From Pandoraea sp. ASV26 (lineage in GTDB: Bacteria > Pseudomonadota > Gammaproteobacteria > Burkholderiales > Burkholderiaceae): a stretch of DNA of 64,000 nt. The position numbers were made by a program, and so were the translations under genes. Positions 47,835 through 59,800 of the stretch are shown piece by piece. Within the stretch, counting starts at the first letter, position 1; each line of letters begins with the position of its first letter. The notes beneath the pieces are model-generated. The model worked only from the letters and a program-made list of their open reading frames with translations, ran no database searches and was not told the DNA's origin. The stretch spans positions 22,062 to 86,061 of the forward strand of contig NZ_JAELTP010000012.1 in the NCBI RefSeq assembly GCF_016428915.1. The letters run 5' to 3'.

Positions 47835-48716
47835 TTATAGGGACGGGGTCTGACGATTTCAAGACACGGGGTTTTCCCTTAGTCGAGTTTTTGTCGAATC
47901 GATGTCGAGATTCACTGAATTTTGAACTTTGTTCACTCAACTTTGAACTGGCCAGACCAGCGGCCGACACAAACTTATTGAAATCAACGACATACGAGAC
48001 AACCGCAGCTCCCACCCTTAACGGCGCGCACGTTTGCTACAGTCGAAGTGATGAACAGCCACGAGGTTTGTGCAGTGAATTGCTACCGGCATCGGGCCAT
48101 GTCCGACACAAAACCTTACGTCATGAGGGCTTTTGCTCCCCTCGTGAACGATGGCCAGCCGTGCAGAAACAGCGAAATGCGCATTCATACGCATCGAATT
48201 GAGCCGCCATGCGTGCCCAGCCCACCGGTACGCGTACGAGACGTGCCCGAGTGAAAATTTGCGCGAGGCTCGCAGACGCCCAGCCAAAGCAAGAAAAATT
48301 CTAAGAATCTAGTTTTCTTGAAATTAATAACACATCTAATACCTAAAATAAGAAATAAAACTCCGAGATCTCTTGATTTTGAGAAATTCACGACCTAGGC
48401 CAACTAAAATTCCCGACGTGGAGAGGTGGCCCCATGACCCGTTTGCACATCGACTCAGGGCAGCAAGAACCGATTTAGGCATCTAGCACGGAGAGCTCTC
48501 AGCACGCGTGGGATATCGCCAAAGTTATATCTGCGATCGAGTTTGAACTCGGGGGAAAACGAGCGACGTTGTTGGGTCACCAGACACCTCTTCATGACGA
48601 GCATTTTCGCTTAAATTAGTGTCCGGATCTCTTAGACCAGTACACTAACGCAGTGGCGCAAGAGAAGCTGCAGGCGGTGCGCCAGGATCTGCAGGGCTGT
48701 CGTGAGGCGTCAGACG
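47835..48716. other. Gene-free stretch between groESL and the secretion locus
   Basis: About 880 bases with no convincing gene. From about 48,260 to 48,400 the sequence turns strongly A+T-rich and has nested small inverted repeats (AAGAAAA ... TTTTCTT with ATTCT ... GAAT inside, 48,293-48,321). Two TTTGAAC copies lie near 47,920-47,950. The base composition shift marks the left edge of the accessory type I secretion island. Confidence 0.6.
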
Positions 48717-50219
48717 CTACGGACTTTGTGGCTTGAATGCATTCATGACAAGTTCACCTCGGCCGAGCACGCCAGCCCTCGATAAGAGGGTGAGGCGTGC
48801 CGAGTGCCACTCCACCACCGTGCGCAAGCGCTCCTGCTCTGCGTCGAGCACCACCGATTGGCTACTGAGCATTTCGACGATATCGGCCGCGCCTTGATCA
48901 AACTTGCGCTGAACGCTCGACAAGGCTAGCCGCGCCGTGTTGAGTAGCAATTCCGACGCGCGCAGGTTTCGCAACGCGACCGTCGCATCGGCGTGCGCCT
49001 TGACTATGTCGCTCAGCGTCTGACGGCTGACATCGACCAACTCGGCTTCCCTCTGCTCGACGGCCGCCTGCGCGCCGCGAACCTTGTAGCTGCGAGAAAA
49101 CCCGTCGAAGATCGGGATGTTCAAGGTGACGCCGATGACTGTTTCACGTGTAAGCGAAGGCGCCACCCCCTGATTGGGGCGACCGTTTTGATAGAAATTT
49201 CCCGTGACGTCAATCGTGGGCAAGCCCTCGGAGCGCGTTGCCGTGACCTTGGCGCGGGCCGCATCCACTTGTGCGCGTGCCGCGACAATCGCCGGATGGT
49301 TTGACTCCGCTTGCGACAACCACTCTCCCAGACCCGGTCCGAGCGAATCGATAGTGACCGCCCCCTCTGTCTCCTCGGCAGGTGTCACTTCCGCTTGCGC
49401 GGGCAGCCCAAGGGTGTAGGACAACGCCGCCTGCGCTTTCCTAAACTCACCTCGGGCACGCGATGTTGCTAGTTCCGCTTTCGCCAGCGCAGCCTGCGCC
49501 TGTAGGGTGTCGCTTTTCGAACCGTATCCGCGCGCTTCGCGACGTTGCGCCGCCTGAAAAGTTTTCCCCGCCAGCGTGACGCTCTGCTCTTGAATCTTTC
49601 GAAGCGAATAAGTGCGCTCCACGTCGAAATACGTGCCAATCACGGAGGACAAGACCTTTTGAATCGTCGCGTCGTGACTTGCGACGGCGGCGTCGAGCAA
49701 CGCCGTAGCTGCCCGGTGGTTGGCGCTTCGACCACCGAAATCGAACAGCCGCCACGAAAGCCCGGCATACATAGTGGTCGCTCGCACGTTTGTGCTGTCG
49801 AGTCGCAAGTCGGGATATTCTGTCCGGTCGTTCGTTCGGCTGACAGATCCGTTGATCACCGGGAGATACGCTGAACGCGCTTCTCCCAGGCCTGCCGCCT
49901 GCTGTTTAATCGTTGCCCACGTGACGCGCACCTGCGCGTTGCCGCAGAGCGCGAAATCGACGGCGGCTGCGAGCGTGAGCGGTTCGCCCGAATCGAGCGC
50001 GACGGGACATGGCACCGTGCCGCTGTCGCCCGGCAATATTGCGCCCGTCCTCAGCACAGGTGGGAACGCAAGCAGTGGATCCTCGATCGGTGTGGACAGA
50101 CGTTCCACGAAATCGCGTCCCATCGCGCACGGTACGACGCAAAAAGCACCGAGCATCGCCAGCAATGTGTAAAGCCTTGCTTGCGAACTCATCCGTCGAC
50201 GGTACAGATCAACGCTCAC
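48717..50219 (-). CDS. TolC-family outer-membrane channel of the type I secretion system
   Basis: 500 residues. A signal peptide (LLAMLGAFCVVPCAMG) precedes the trimeric channel protein; the conserved repeats PLTLAAAVDFALCGNAQVRVTWATIKQQAAGLGEARSAYLP and HPAIVAARAQVDAARAKVTATRSEGLPTIDVTGNF are typical of CyaE/TolC-type exporters. Last gene of the locus, starting 11 bases inside the end of the adaptor gene. With the ABC transporter and HlyD protein it should carry the giant RTX protein to the exterior. Confidence 0.92.
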   Translation of the reverse strand: MSVDLYRRRMSSQARLYTLLAMLGAFCVVPCAMGRDFVERLSTPIEDPLLAFPPVLRTGAILPGDSGTVPCPVALDSGEPLTLAAAVDFALCGNAQVRVTWATIKQQAAGLGEARSAYLPVINGSVSRTNDRTEYPDLRLDSTNVRATTMYAGLSWRLFDFGGRSANHRAATALLDAAVASHDATIQKVLSSVIGTYFDVERTYSLRKIQEQSVTLAGKTFQAAQRREARGYGSKSDTLQAQAALAKAELATSRARGEFRKAQAALSYTLGLPAQAEVTPAEETEGAVTIDSLGPGLGEWLSQAESNHPAIVAARAQVDAARAKVTATRSEGLPTIDVTGNFYQNGRPNQGVAPSLTRETVIGVTLNIPIFDGFSRSYKVRGAQAAVEQREAELVDVSRQTLSDIVKAHADATVALRNLRASELLLNTARLALSSVQRKFDQGAADIVEMLSSQSVVLDAEQERLRTVVEWHSARLTLLSRAGVLGRGELVMNAFKPQSP

Positions 50220-51552
50220 GAAGCGCCTCCTGCCGGTGCTGGAGCAACGGCGACATCACGTACTCGATCACGCGTCGCGTGCCCGTCCGGATCTCGGCGT
50301 TGACCGCCATCCCCGGCGACAACGGCACGCGAGCGTTGCCGACGTTGAGGTCTGCACGCTCCAAACTCATCCTGACCGAGTAAATTAGCCCCCTCTTTTC
50401 ATCCTGAATGGCATCGCGAGAAATGCGTGTCACTGTCGCCGGAACCGTGCCGTATCGCGTGTAATCGAAAGCTTCGATCTTGACCGCAACGCGCTGCCCC
50501 TCCTGCACAAACCCGACATCCTTGTTCTCCAACATCGCTTCGACTTCCACGGTGCTCTCGCGCGGCACAATCATCATCAACGGCTGGGCGGCGGGCACCA
50601 CGCCGCCGACGGTGTGCACGCTCAGCTGCTGCACCGTGCCATCGACCGGTGCCTTGAGCTGCAATAGTTCGCTGTGGCTCCCTGCCCGGCGCGCATCCTG
50701 TCGACTCGACGCGGCCGCCTTCTCGCCTTCCGACAGCGCGTCATAGGCTTCCTTTTTGACCTGCATGATCAGTGCCGAGCGTTCGTTGCGCGCGTTGTTC
50801 AGTTGCCCGGCCATCTCAATGCGTGCCTGCTCCTTCTCCAGCCAGGCATGTTCCGACACGTCGTGTTCAAGGGCCAGTTGCTTGTAGTCGGCGGCGCGTT
50901 GCGACGCAAGCGGCAGAGCGGCAGACAGCCGGACGACCTCCCCGTCGATACGCGCGAGTTTGGCGCGAAAGTCGGCGTACTGCCCCTCCACATGCGATTG
51001 CCCGGCCAGACGTGCCGACTCGGCGATGCCATCAATGCGAGGAATATGCGGTCGAACGCCACGGTCGATTGCCTCAATGAGTGCCCTGGCTCGCGCAGTC
51101 TGGATCATCGCGACACTCGCATCGCCTGACGCTTTGTCATGCTCGGCATCCGGGCCGCTACTATCGAGTTCGATCAGCACGTCACCTTTGCGAACCGACG
51201 TGCCTTCGTAGACATGCAGCGCCCTAACCGCCGCGACGTCGACCGAAGCAATGGTCTTGGTGTTACCCGACGGGATGATTTTTCCGTTCGCGCTGACGAC
51301 AATGTCGATCTTCCCTAGCGTGGCCCAAAGGACCGCGCATGCGACGAGGGCGATGAGCAGACGAGCCGTCCATCGCGCCATCGACGAAACGGGGCGCTCC
51401 TGAAGCGCGAGCGCCGCCGGTAGGAATTCCGACTCCGACACGTTAAGCAACGGCCCGCTCATCGACTTGCGAAGCTTCCAGTAATGCACGAATACCTCGG
51501 CATAACGACCGAGCAGTTGCGCGAGCGCGCCTAGCCTGTGTTTCCCGCTCAC
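50209..51552 (-). CDS. HlyD-family type I secretion adaptor
   Basis: 447 residues. One N-terminal helix (RWTARLLIALVACAVLWATLG) anchors it in the inner membrane. The long helical hairpin (residues ~95-290) is between two lipoyl halves (IDIVVSANGKIIPSGNTKTI and LKAPVDGTVQQLSVHTVGGVV). The C-terminus has the HlyD signature region (EAFDYTRYGTVPATVTRISRDA, VNAEIRTGTRRVIEYVMSPLL). Overlaps the ABC gene by four bases (ATGA) and the tolC-like gene by eleven. Confidence 0.94.
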   Translation of the reverse strand: MSGKHRLGALAQLLGRYAEVFVHYWKLRKSMSGPLLNVSESEFLPAALALQERPVSSMARWTARLLIALVACAVLWATLGKIDIVVSANGKIIPSGNTKTIASVDVAAVRALHVYEGTSVRKGDVLIELDSSGPDAEHDKASGDASVAMIQTARARALIEAIDRGVRPHIPRIDGIAESARLAGQSHVEGQYADFRAKLARIDGEVVRLSAALPLASQRAADYKQLALEHDVSEHAWLEKEQARIEMAGQLNNARNERSALIMQVKKEAYDALSEGEKAAASSRQDARRAGSHSELLQLKAPVDGTVQQLSVHTVGGVVPAAQPLMMIVPRESTVEVEAMLENKDVGFVQEGQRVAVKIEAFDYTRYGTVPATVTRISRDAIQDEKRGLIYSVRMSLERADLNVGNARVPLSPGMAVNAEIRTGTRRVIEYVMSPLLQHRQEALRER

Positions 51553-53777
51553 GCCGCCCCCTCCGCCTGAGCCGAGTGGACGGGCCCGTCTGCGGGATCT
51601 TCGCCTCGCTGCAATCGGTGGAGGTAGGCGTAGATACCGTCCGGAAGCGCCAGAAGCGCTTCGTGTGAACCGATCTCCGCAACCTGCCCCCGATCCATCA
51701 CGACGATGCGATTGGCTTCGCGAACCGCCGAAAGACGGTGCGCAATGATCAGGACCGTGCGTCCGGCGCAGATGCGCCGCATGTTGTTCTGGATGATCCG
51801 CTCCGACTCATAGTCGAGTGCACTGGTCGCCTCGTCGAAAATCAGCACACGGGGGTTGGTGATCAGGGCGCGAGCGATGGCGATTCGCTGACGCTGACCG
51901 CCGGAAAGCCCAGTCCCATGCTCGCCGACAACTGTCTCGTAGCCTTCTGGCAGCTCGCAGATGAAATCGTGTGCCCCTGCGAGTTTCGCCGCAGCGATCA
52001 CCTGTTCAAGCGACATGGCGGGGTCACTGACGGCGATGTTCTCGCGCACCGAGCGGCTGAACAGTACGTTCTCCTGGAGCACGACGCCTATCTGACGCCG
52101 CAGCGACGTGGTGTCGATGACCGACATGTCCTGCGCGTCGATCAGCACGCGCCCTCGTTCAGGGACATACAGTCGTTGCACAAGGCGTGTCAGCGTGCTT
52201 TTTCCCGACCCCGATCTGCCCACGATACCGATCACTTCACCCGGCGCGATTTCGATGCTGACATCGCGCAGCACCTCTGCGGCATCCGGTCGATAGCGAA
52301 AGCTCACCCGTTCGAGCGTGATCGCACCGGAAATTCGTGGCAGACGTGCCTTCTGACCACTCACCTCGGTACGTGCGTTGAGAATGTCGCCGAGTCGACT
52401 CATGGAGATACCCACCTGCTGGAAATCGTTCCACAGCTGCGCAATGCGCAGGATGGGTGTGGCTACCTGCCCGGAAAGCATGTTGAACGCCACGAGTTCA
52501 CCGACACTCAGATCGCCGTCGATCACAAAGCGCGCCCCAAACCACATGATGAGCGCCGTCACGATCTTGCTCACCAGATTCACGCAGCCACTGGCGACCA
52601 GCGCGATGTTGCTCGTCGCCAGGCCAGCGGCGACATAGCCCGCGAGCTGCTTCTCCCATTTTTGTTGCCATCGCGGTTCGAGCGCCATGGCCTTGACGGT
52701 GTCCACACCACCGATGGTCTCGACGAGAAACGACTGGTTCTCCGCACCTCGATTGAACTTTTCGTTAAGCCGGGCGCGAAGCACTGGCGTCAGCAGCATC
52801 GATAGCGCGAAATACACCGGTATCGATGCCAGCACGATGAGCGTGAGCCAGACGCTGTACCACGCCATGACCGCGAGAAAGACAAAGGAGAACAGGAAGT
52901 CGAGCACGACTGTCATGGCGTTCCCCGTCAGGAACGACCGGATACTCTCCAACTCATGCATGCGAGCGACGGAATCGCCGACGCGCCGCGATTGGAAATA
53001 GGCAATCGGCAAACCCAGCAAATGATGGAAAAGACGCGCGCCAAGCTCCACATCGATTTTGCTGCTGGTTTGCGCGAAGACGTAGGTGCGAATGCCGGCG
53101 AGAAGCGCCTCGAAGACAATCGCGAACACTAATCCGACGGCGATCACGTTCAGTGTCTTCATCGCGTGATTGACCAGCACCTTGTCCATCACAACTTGGA
53201 AAAACATCGGCGTGACGAGTCCGATCAACTGCAATACGAGTGAGATCACCAGGATTTCACCGAGCAGACGCCGGTATTTCACGATGGCCGGAATAAACCA
53301 CGTGAAATCGAACTTGCTCATTTCCCCTGCGTACGACGCCTTGCTCGTGAAGAAAATGACGTCACCCGACCACCGGGACAGGAAGGCCGTGAGCGCCAGC
53401 ACTTCCGGCGGCTTGCCGGGATATTGGAGAAGTACCTTCGACTGAGCAGCATCAGCGACGTCCACTCTTGCAAGAATGAAATGCTCACCCGCATCATCCA
53501 CGGCGATAGCGGGGAGCGGTACTTGCCCAAGACGTTCCGGCGGCTGCCTGACGATCCGTGCCGTCATGCCGAGTTGTCTTGATGCAAGTACGATCGTCCG
53601 CGACGTAAATGCGGTGTACCCGAACGCATGCTGCAACTGCGCCTCATCGGCGGCAATGCCGTGCAGCTTCGCCATCATCAGCAGCGCGCCCAGACCGGTG
53701 TCGATCGGTAACGCCTGCTCTAGCGGCAAGGGCTCGCCAGCGTGCGCTGCCGCGAACTGGCTCGATATTTCGTTCAT
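51549..53777 (-). CDS. Type I secretion ABC transporter with C39-like domain (HlyB/RtxB type)
   Basis: 742 residues. The N-terminal ~140 residues are a C39-peptidase-like domain in which the catalytic cysteine is replaced (DTGLGALLMMAKLHGI) while a histidine remains (GEHFILARV), so it is a non-cleaving substrate-docking domain, as in HlyB. Six membrane helices follow, then the ATPase: Walker A GRSGSGKST, signature LSGGQRQRIAIARAL, Walker B RVLIFDEATSALD, switch His in LIIAHRLSAV. It exports unfolded RTX proteins using a C-terminal signal. Encoded right after the RTX gene. Confidence 0.95.
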   Translation of the reverse strand: MNEISSQFAAAHAGEPLPLEQALPIDTGLGALLMMAKLHGIAADEAQLQHAFGYTAFTSRTIVLASRQLGMTARIVRQPPERLGQVPLPAIAVDDAGEHFILARVDVADAAQSKVLLQYPGKPPEVLALTAFLSRWSGDVIFFTSKASYAGEMSKFDFTWFIPAIVKYRRLLGEILVISLVLQLIGLVTPMFFQVVMDKVLVNHAMKTLNVIAVGLVFAIVFEALLAGIRTYVFAQTSSKIDVELGARLFHHLLGLPIAYFQSRRVGDSVARMHELESIRSFLTGNAMTVVLDFLFSFVFLAVMAWYSVWLTLIVLASIPVYFALSMLLTPVLRARLNEKFNRGAENQSFLVETIGGVDTVKAMALEPRWQQKWEKQLAGYVAAGLATSNIALVASGCVNLVSKIVTALIMWFGARFVIDGDLSVGELVAFNMLSGQVATPILRIAQLWNDFQQVGISMSRLGDILNARTEVSGQKARLPRISGAITLERVSFRYRPDAAEVLRDVSIEIAPGEVIGIVGRSGSGKSTLTRLVQRLYVPERGRVLIDAQDMSVIDTTSLRRQIGVVLQENVLFSRSVRENIAVSDPAMSLEQVIAAAKLAGAHDFICELPEGYETVVGEHGTGLSGGQRQRIAIARALITNPRVLIFDEATSALDYESERIIQNNMRRICAGRTVLIIAHRLSAVREANRIVVMDRGQVAEIGSHEALLALPDGIYAYLHRLQRGEDPADGPVHSAQAEGAA

Positions 53778-53802
53778 TGACGTCCTGAGTGCAAGGCGCT
53801 GC

Positions 53803-53832
53803 CGGGCATCCGTCGAACCGACCGGATGCCCG
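53803..53832. other. Hairpin between the RTX gene and its transporter genes
   Basis: CGGGCATCCG and its complement, a perfect 10-bp stem with a 10-base loop in the ~100-base gap between the RTX stop and the ABC start. No T tract, so more likely an mRNA-stabilising or partially terminating structure than a full stop; hly-type operons use one here to make more toxin than transporter. Confidence 0.6.
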
Positions 53833-53878
53833 ATGAGTTGCTGGAGGGTGATGAGATGGAGCGGCAGACACCAGAGAC

Positions 53879-56800
53879 TCAGTGCGCCACCGCAAGTCTG
53901 ATGTCCTGGCGGTCCTGTTGCATCGGCACCAGATCGCTTCGACCGCCCGTTTCCGGTGCAAACGACGACATCGCCTGAATCAGTTGTTCAACGCTGAAAT
54001 TGCTAGTCGCCGCAGGTGTGGCTTGAATCGTTGCCGAGCTTGCTCCGGCAATCACCGGAAACGTGACGGCCGATCGGACGGACTCGGCAACGCCGTTGCC
54101 GTCCTTATAGTTGACCTGCACGGAAATCGCCTTGCCGACCAAGCTCGAATCTACGATGAAGCCTATCCCGGTCATGCCCTGGATAGGAATATCGTCCGCG
54201 TACCACTGATAACGGCGTGTATACGAGTTAATGCCGTCCGAGTCGCTGATGAAGTCCCTCAACTCCAGCATCTTCCCAACGATCGGAGATCCGACAATCG
54301 TGAGGCTGCCGGTCGGTGCTGCGTTCTTGCGCCACACGCTAGAAATCGTGGTACTTAGGAAGGACTCATACTCGGGCGGCAGCTCAGTTCCGGACGGAGG
54401 AGGCAGCTGCGACATAGCATCGGCAAGCGAGAACACTTGCTCCCCTCGCAAAACGTAATTGTCGGCGGTACGAAACTGTTGAATCGGCCACCCATTCCCT
54501 CCATACCAGCCGTTAATGGTCAGTGTGTCTTGCGTGCCGATAATGCTGATTTCGAGATTGTTATCGACTCTCTTGAACCACAACTGATCGCGCTTGATCC
54601 CCTCCAGAAACGAGACGACGTTGGTGTCCTGCGGGTTGTAGATCTCGGTGATCCTGTCCGCACCGTCGCCACGACCAAACAGGTACGTATCGCTCCCCTG
54701 CCCGCCAACCAGAAGGTCTGCGCCGCCCCGCCCCCAGAGAATGTCGTCGCCAGCTGCGCCGGAGATAAGATTGTCGGCATTGTCTCCCGTCAGCACATCG
54801 TTGTAGTTACTGCCGACCAGATTGCGCATGCCCTCCAGGACGTCGCCGCTTGGCTTGGTAGGGAAGTCCCAATCTTCGTCACCGAGCATCGTCGCAATGA
54901 CGCCCGATTTGGCGAAGATGTAACTCACGACATCGTTCTGCCCCCCGCCGCCGATCAGCTTGTTTCCGCCCGCACTTTCCACGATAAACGAGTTCTGCAA
55001 CTGATTTCCAATCAGCGTTGCACCGTTGGCGGTCAGTCGGCCCGACTCAACGTTCTCGGGCAAGGTGTAGTTCTTGATCGACACATACACCGTGTCGCGT
55101 CCCTCGTTCGGGGCCTCGATGACGACATCACCCTCATGGTTGACATAGTAAGTATCGTCGCCGTCAAGGCCGACCATGACATCGGCACCGGCGGTTCCAT
55201 AAATTATGTCGTTGCCGGACGTGCCAGCAAATCCACGCTGAACCGGTTGCGTGGCGCGCGATATCAGAGATTCCGTCGTACCGAACCCGTCCACATAGCT
55301 CACGGATACGGTGATCGCCTTGCCGATCAGGTTCAGCGTGAGATCCAGCGTTGCGGCGTTTTTTCCTGCCAGCAGCACGCCGTCGGCGTACCACTGATAG
55401 CTCAGCGTGCCGACGCCATCCACATCGGTGAAGTTCTGCGCTACGGAGAGCTTCGCTGCGAATGTCGGCGAGCCCAGGATGGTGATATCCCCAACAGGCG
55501 CATCGTTGACATTAAGCACGGACGACGAATGCGCACTCTCCACCTGCTCTCGCGTGCCGAACCCATCCACATACTCGGCCTTGACGCTGATACGCTTGCC
55601 GACCTGCGCCTGCGCAAGCGTCAGTTGGTTGCCGGTGGCACCGACGATCAATTGGCCGTCGGCATACCAGCGGTACGAAACGACACCCATACCGTCCAGA
55701 TCCGTCAGCGAATTGATGGCGTTGAGTACGTCGCCTTGTTTGAGCACGGTTGCGCTGTCGACGCTCACACCGTTCAACTGCATGCCGACAGTGCCGCTGG
55801 GGGCTCTGTTCAGATGCGCCACAGCAACCGTCGGGGCCGAACTCACCGATTCGGCGGTACCGAACCCGTCGATATAGTTAGCCGTCACCGTGATCTTGCG
55901 GTTGCCTTGCCGCTCCGTGAGCAACAACGTGTCCGACGTCGCACCGTCGATCGCCACGCCGTCCGCATACCACTGATACCGGGCCACGCCCATGCCGTCT
56001 GCATCGGTCAGATTGTGAGAAGCCCGTAGCGTCTGTCCCTCAACCACAGAACCGGAAATCGTCACGACACCGACCGGCGCATCGTTCTTGTTGATCACCA
56101 CCGGGGTTTGTGCAGAACCGACCGACTCCACCGTGCCGAGGCCGTCCGTGTACTCCAGTCGCACGCTGATCTGTTTGCCCACTTCGGTCTGCGAGAGCAC
56201 GAATGTCGTAGACGTTGCGCCCCCAATGGCAACACCGTCTGCAAACCATTGATAGCGCATCGCACCGAGGCCATCCGGATCCACCAGATTGTGCGTCGTA
56301 CTCAGCACGTCGCCCTGCATGAGCGAACCGCCGGACGACACTACATCGGTGCCGCGCTTTATCTGCACGATGCCGGTCGGCGGCGTGTTGGCGACGGGCA
56401 ACAGCCGCTGCGAGCCGTTGGCAAACTCCACGACCTCAACACGCTGGTCTACCGAACCGTATTGATCCTGAATCGTAATGAGCTCGTTCGTGGACAGAAT
56501 CTTAACGAGCAGGTCGTCGCCGCGACGCGAAAAACCCACGTCCTCGGTATTCACGTCGACCAGCTTCAGGACGTCAGTGTTGCCGGGTGTCATGCCCTGA
56601 TCTTGTTCGCGAATGGTGTCGTTACCGTCGCCTTTGCGCCAGATGTAGGTGTCGTTGCCGATCCCCCCCATCAGCAGGTCGTCCCCGGCACCGCCCATCA
56701 GAATATTGTCCCGCGCGTCGCCCACAAGCGCGTCTGCGAAGGCCGTGCCAGTGAGATTCCGAACGTGCGTGAAGCCATCGGCATCGCGCGGCGTCACCGA

Positions 56801-59800
56801 CGTCAGCGCGACGTTGACACCGTGCGCCATGTCGCGGAAATCCGCCGTCTCGATGCCCCGCAGGTTGTCGTACAGTGAGAAGTCGCGGTAATTCACGCCC
56901 GTGAGCTGAACCGTACCGGTCGCACCGCTGCCCGTAGCAAACGCGAGTCTCAGCGCACCGGCAGAGTTCTCGCCCAAATAAACCGTACGCGTACCGTTCG
57001 GGACGATCAACACGCGGTCGCCATTGGCCCCCGTCTGGAAGCTGTTGACGGTATCGTTCGCCGCGCCGGTCGTGCCGACAAATGCGAAGGTGTCTCGGGC
57101 ACTGCCGCCCGTCATCGAGTGGGCGCCGCCTCCGGTGCTCACGAGCAGATCTCCGCCAGCACTCGCGATCGCGGAGCCTCCGGCCGAAACGATTTGCGCA
57201 CTGGACCAGTCGCCCATCGTGCCAAAGACTGCGCGCAGCGTATCCATGGCGGCGGCCGCGGCCGCGTAGGCGCTCTGCCCAACCGCTTGCATGTTGACGA
57301 GAGCGTTGTACTTCGCCTCGTCGACAGACGAGTAGAAGCTGAACCCAATCGAATAGTTGACCGTCAGCCAGTATCCCGGTGCGTGCGTGACGAGGTTTTC
57401 CGGAATCCAAACCTGCTCGGACCAGTTGGAACCTGCGGGCATGATCCCGCCCAAACGGCTAGCATTACGCGACACTGCCGCCGCGATCTGGGAGACGTTG
57501 CCAGCCAGCGCCTGATAGGCCGCGATGGCATTGGCGAGCCCCTGTTCGAATGCGAGGGCAGAAGATCGCGCCTGTGCGCTTGTGGCCGTCCCCGGCGCGT
57601 TGTTGGCCTGATTGGCCGTCACCAACGCCTGTTGCCGAGCGGACGCAGCTGAACCGATGGTCTGTCCGGACGCCGAGACTGCGCCGATGTTGGCGGCAAT
57701 GACATCCGCGTCGGCAAGCATGTCGCGCTGCACACTGGGCGTACGCCATTCGATGATGTTAGTGGATGTGGAAACCGGACGGCTGCTTGTGAACGAGCGG
57801 GTGAAATAAATGCGGTCGCTTTCCATGCCGCCCAACTCTCGCCAACTGGTGACGTCGGCCGGTTTTCCCCATACGGGGTCGCCACTCGCGAAATTACGAT
57901 TGGAAAGCGCGACGACGGTCTCCGACATCAGCGTTGTCTGGTAGCTATAGAGGTGCGTACCCGCCGGGATGCCGATGGGGGAGACCTGGGTCCATATGCT
58001 GCGCGCCGACGCGCTGGCATTGGCAACGACATTCCAGTTGCCATTGACGCTCGACACTGCGCTGTTGGCCGACGCCGCACCAGAGGTTGCCCGTCCACCA
58101 TCGACCGCACGCTTGACCTCCAACGCGACGTTCGATGCCTGCGGCACCTGAGGGACCGAGACCTGGCTCGAGAAGGACGACGCCAACGAAATGCCGTCAG
58201 GCAGCATCTGTGCGCTACGCGGATCGAAATCGGTGTGCGCTTGTTGATATGCGGCAAGCGTTGTCACGAGGCGCTCGATCGACGCCAAATCAAGGCGCTC
58301 CCCGCTCGCAAGTTCGATGGCACCGAGCTTTCGATAATCGTAGGCGAACCAGTCACTCACAATGACGCGATCACTTGCCCCCAGAATGGTGACGACGAGG
58401 TGATTGCCGTCCCGACTCAACCAGAGTTGATCGCCGCTGATGCCAGCCTTGAGTCTGAGTACTGAGCTGGGTCCACCGTTGGCCGCAATACCGTTGACGA
58501 GAGTGTCCACGCCGCCGCCCCGGCCGAACAGATACACGTCGTTGCCGCCGCCGCCCTCGATCGTGTCGTAACCTTTACCGCCATCGAACACGTTGTTGTG
58601 CATGTCGCCGGTCAGCGTATCCCGATAGTCCGTCCCGATGAGTTGCTCGATCTGAAACAACGAGCTGCCGAGACTGTCGGTGCCTGTCTTGAGATTGACG
58701 GTGACCCCTTCGCTCTGTTTGGCGTAGGAAACGCGGTCTTCGCCAAGTCCGCCGTCGATTTGATAGCCACGTCCGGTGACGATGAACGTGTCGTCGCCCC
58801 GCCCACCGACCAGCGTGGTCGCTTCGCTGTCGCCAATCAGCGTGTCACCGAAGTTCGACGCGGTGATCTTGCGAATGTGTACCTGACCATCGTACAGACG
58901 CACACCTTCGATGCTGCGGGTTCCCGCCAGCGAGAAGTCGGCGAACGATATCTCGGAGACGCCGGTGATGTTCGCAAAGAGATCGAGTTTATCGGCGCTC
59001 ACGCCCATCAGATTCGCATATCGCAGCCCGTCGCCCGACATGATCTGGATACCGCCGGCAATGCTTCGGATACTGACACTGCTCCCTACCCCCAGGAACT
59101 GAAGCTGGTCGCCCGTCGCGCCGACCTGAAAACCTTGCAGCATGACGGTGCCGCTCGCAGTGCTCAGTGCAACGTGATCGACGTTCGCGCCCAATGCGAA
59201 CGTCTGCACGCCATTGCCTGCGAGCAAAAGATTGAAGCCGTCCGTCACCGTGACCGTGCCTCCTGTTTGACCGAGGTAAGCGCGCGTGTAGCCCGCCGAC
59301 TGGGCCATGGCCGCGAGTAGCGAATCCAGTGCGATCTTTGTATTGCCGAGCAGTTGTACCGCGCCTGCATAGCCGTCAAAGGCTTCCGCTGCAAGGCTCG
59401 CGTCGCCGGGTGAGAAATAGGTGTAGCCGCCTGGCAGATGCCCGGTGGCGGAGCCGTTGACCGGCACGAGCGCGTTCAGACTCAGGCGCAAACTTTCCAT
59501 CCGGGCAGTCAACTGAGCTGACGTCAGGCCGGTGCCCAGATAGTCTGCAATGGCACGCCCCCAGGCGGTCGCCGCGGCATTGGCCGAGCCATCCGCCTGT
59601 GTACGTGCGGCGGCCGTGCCTGTCGCATTGGCGACTTGTGCATCCTTTTGCGCCAGCAGAATGCTGTCGGTACCCGCGACGACAGAGGACGCGACGTTGC
59701 TGGCTCTCGTCGCGAACGCCGAAGCATCCTGAAGCAACGACAACGCAGCGACACCCGAGTTATTGACGATCTGCGTTTCGGCGTGGCCGTCCTGATACAT

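Noticed and set aside
47828..48287. Two overlapping open frames (plus 47828-48202, minus 48018-48287)
   Set aside because: No ribosome site, no codon bias and no recognisable domain; treated as intergenic.
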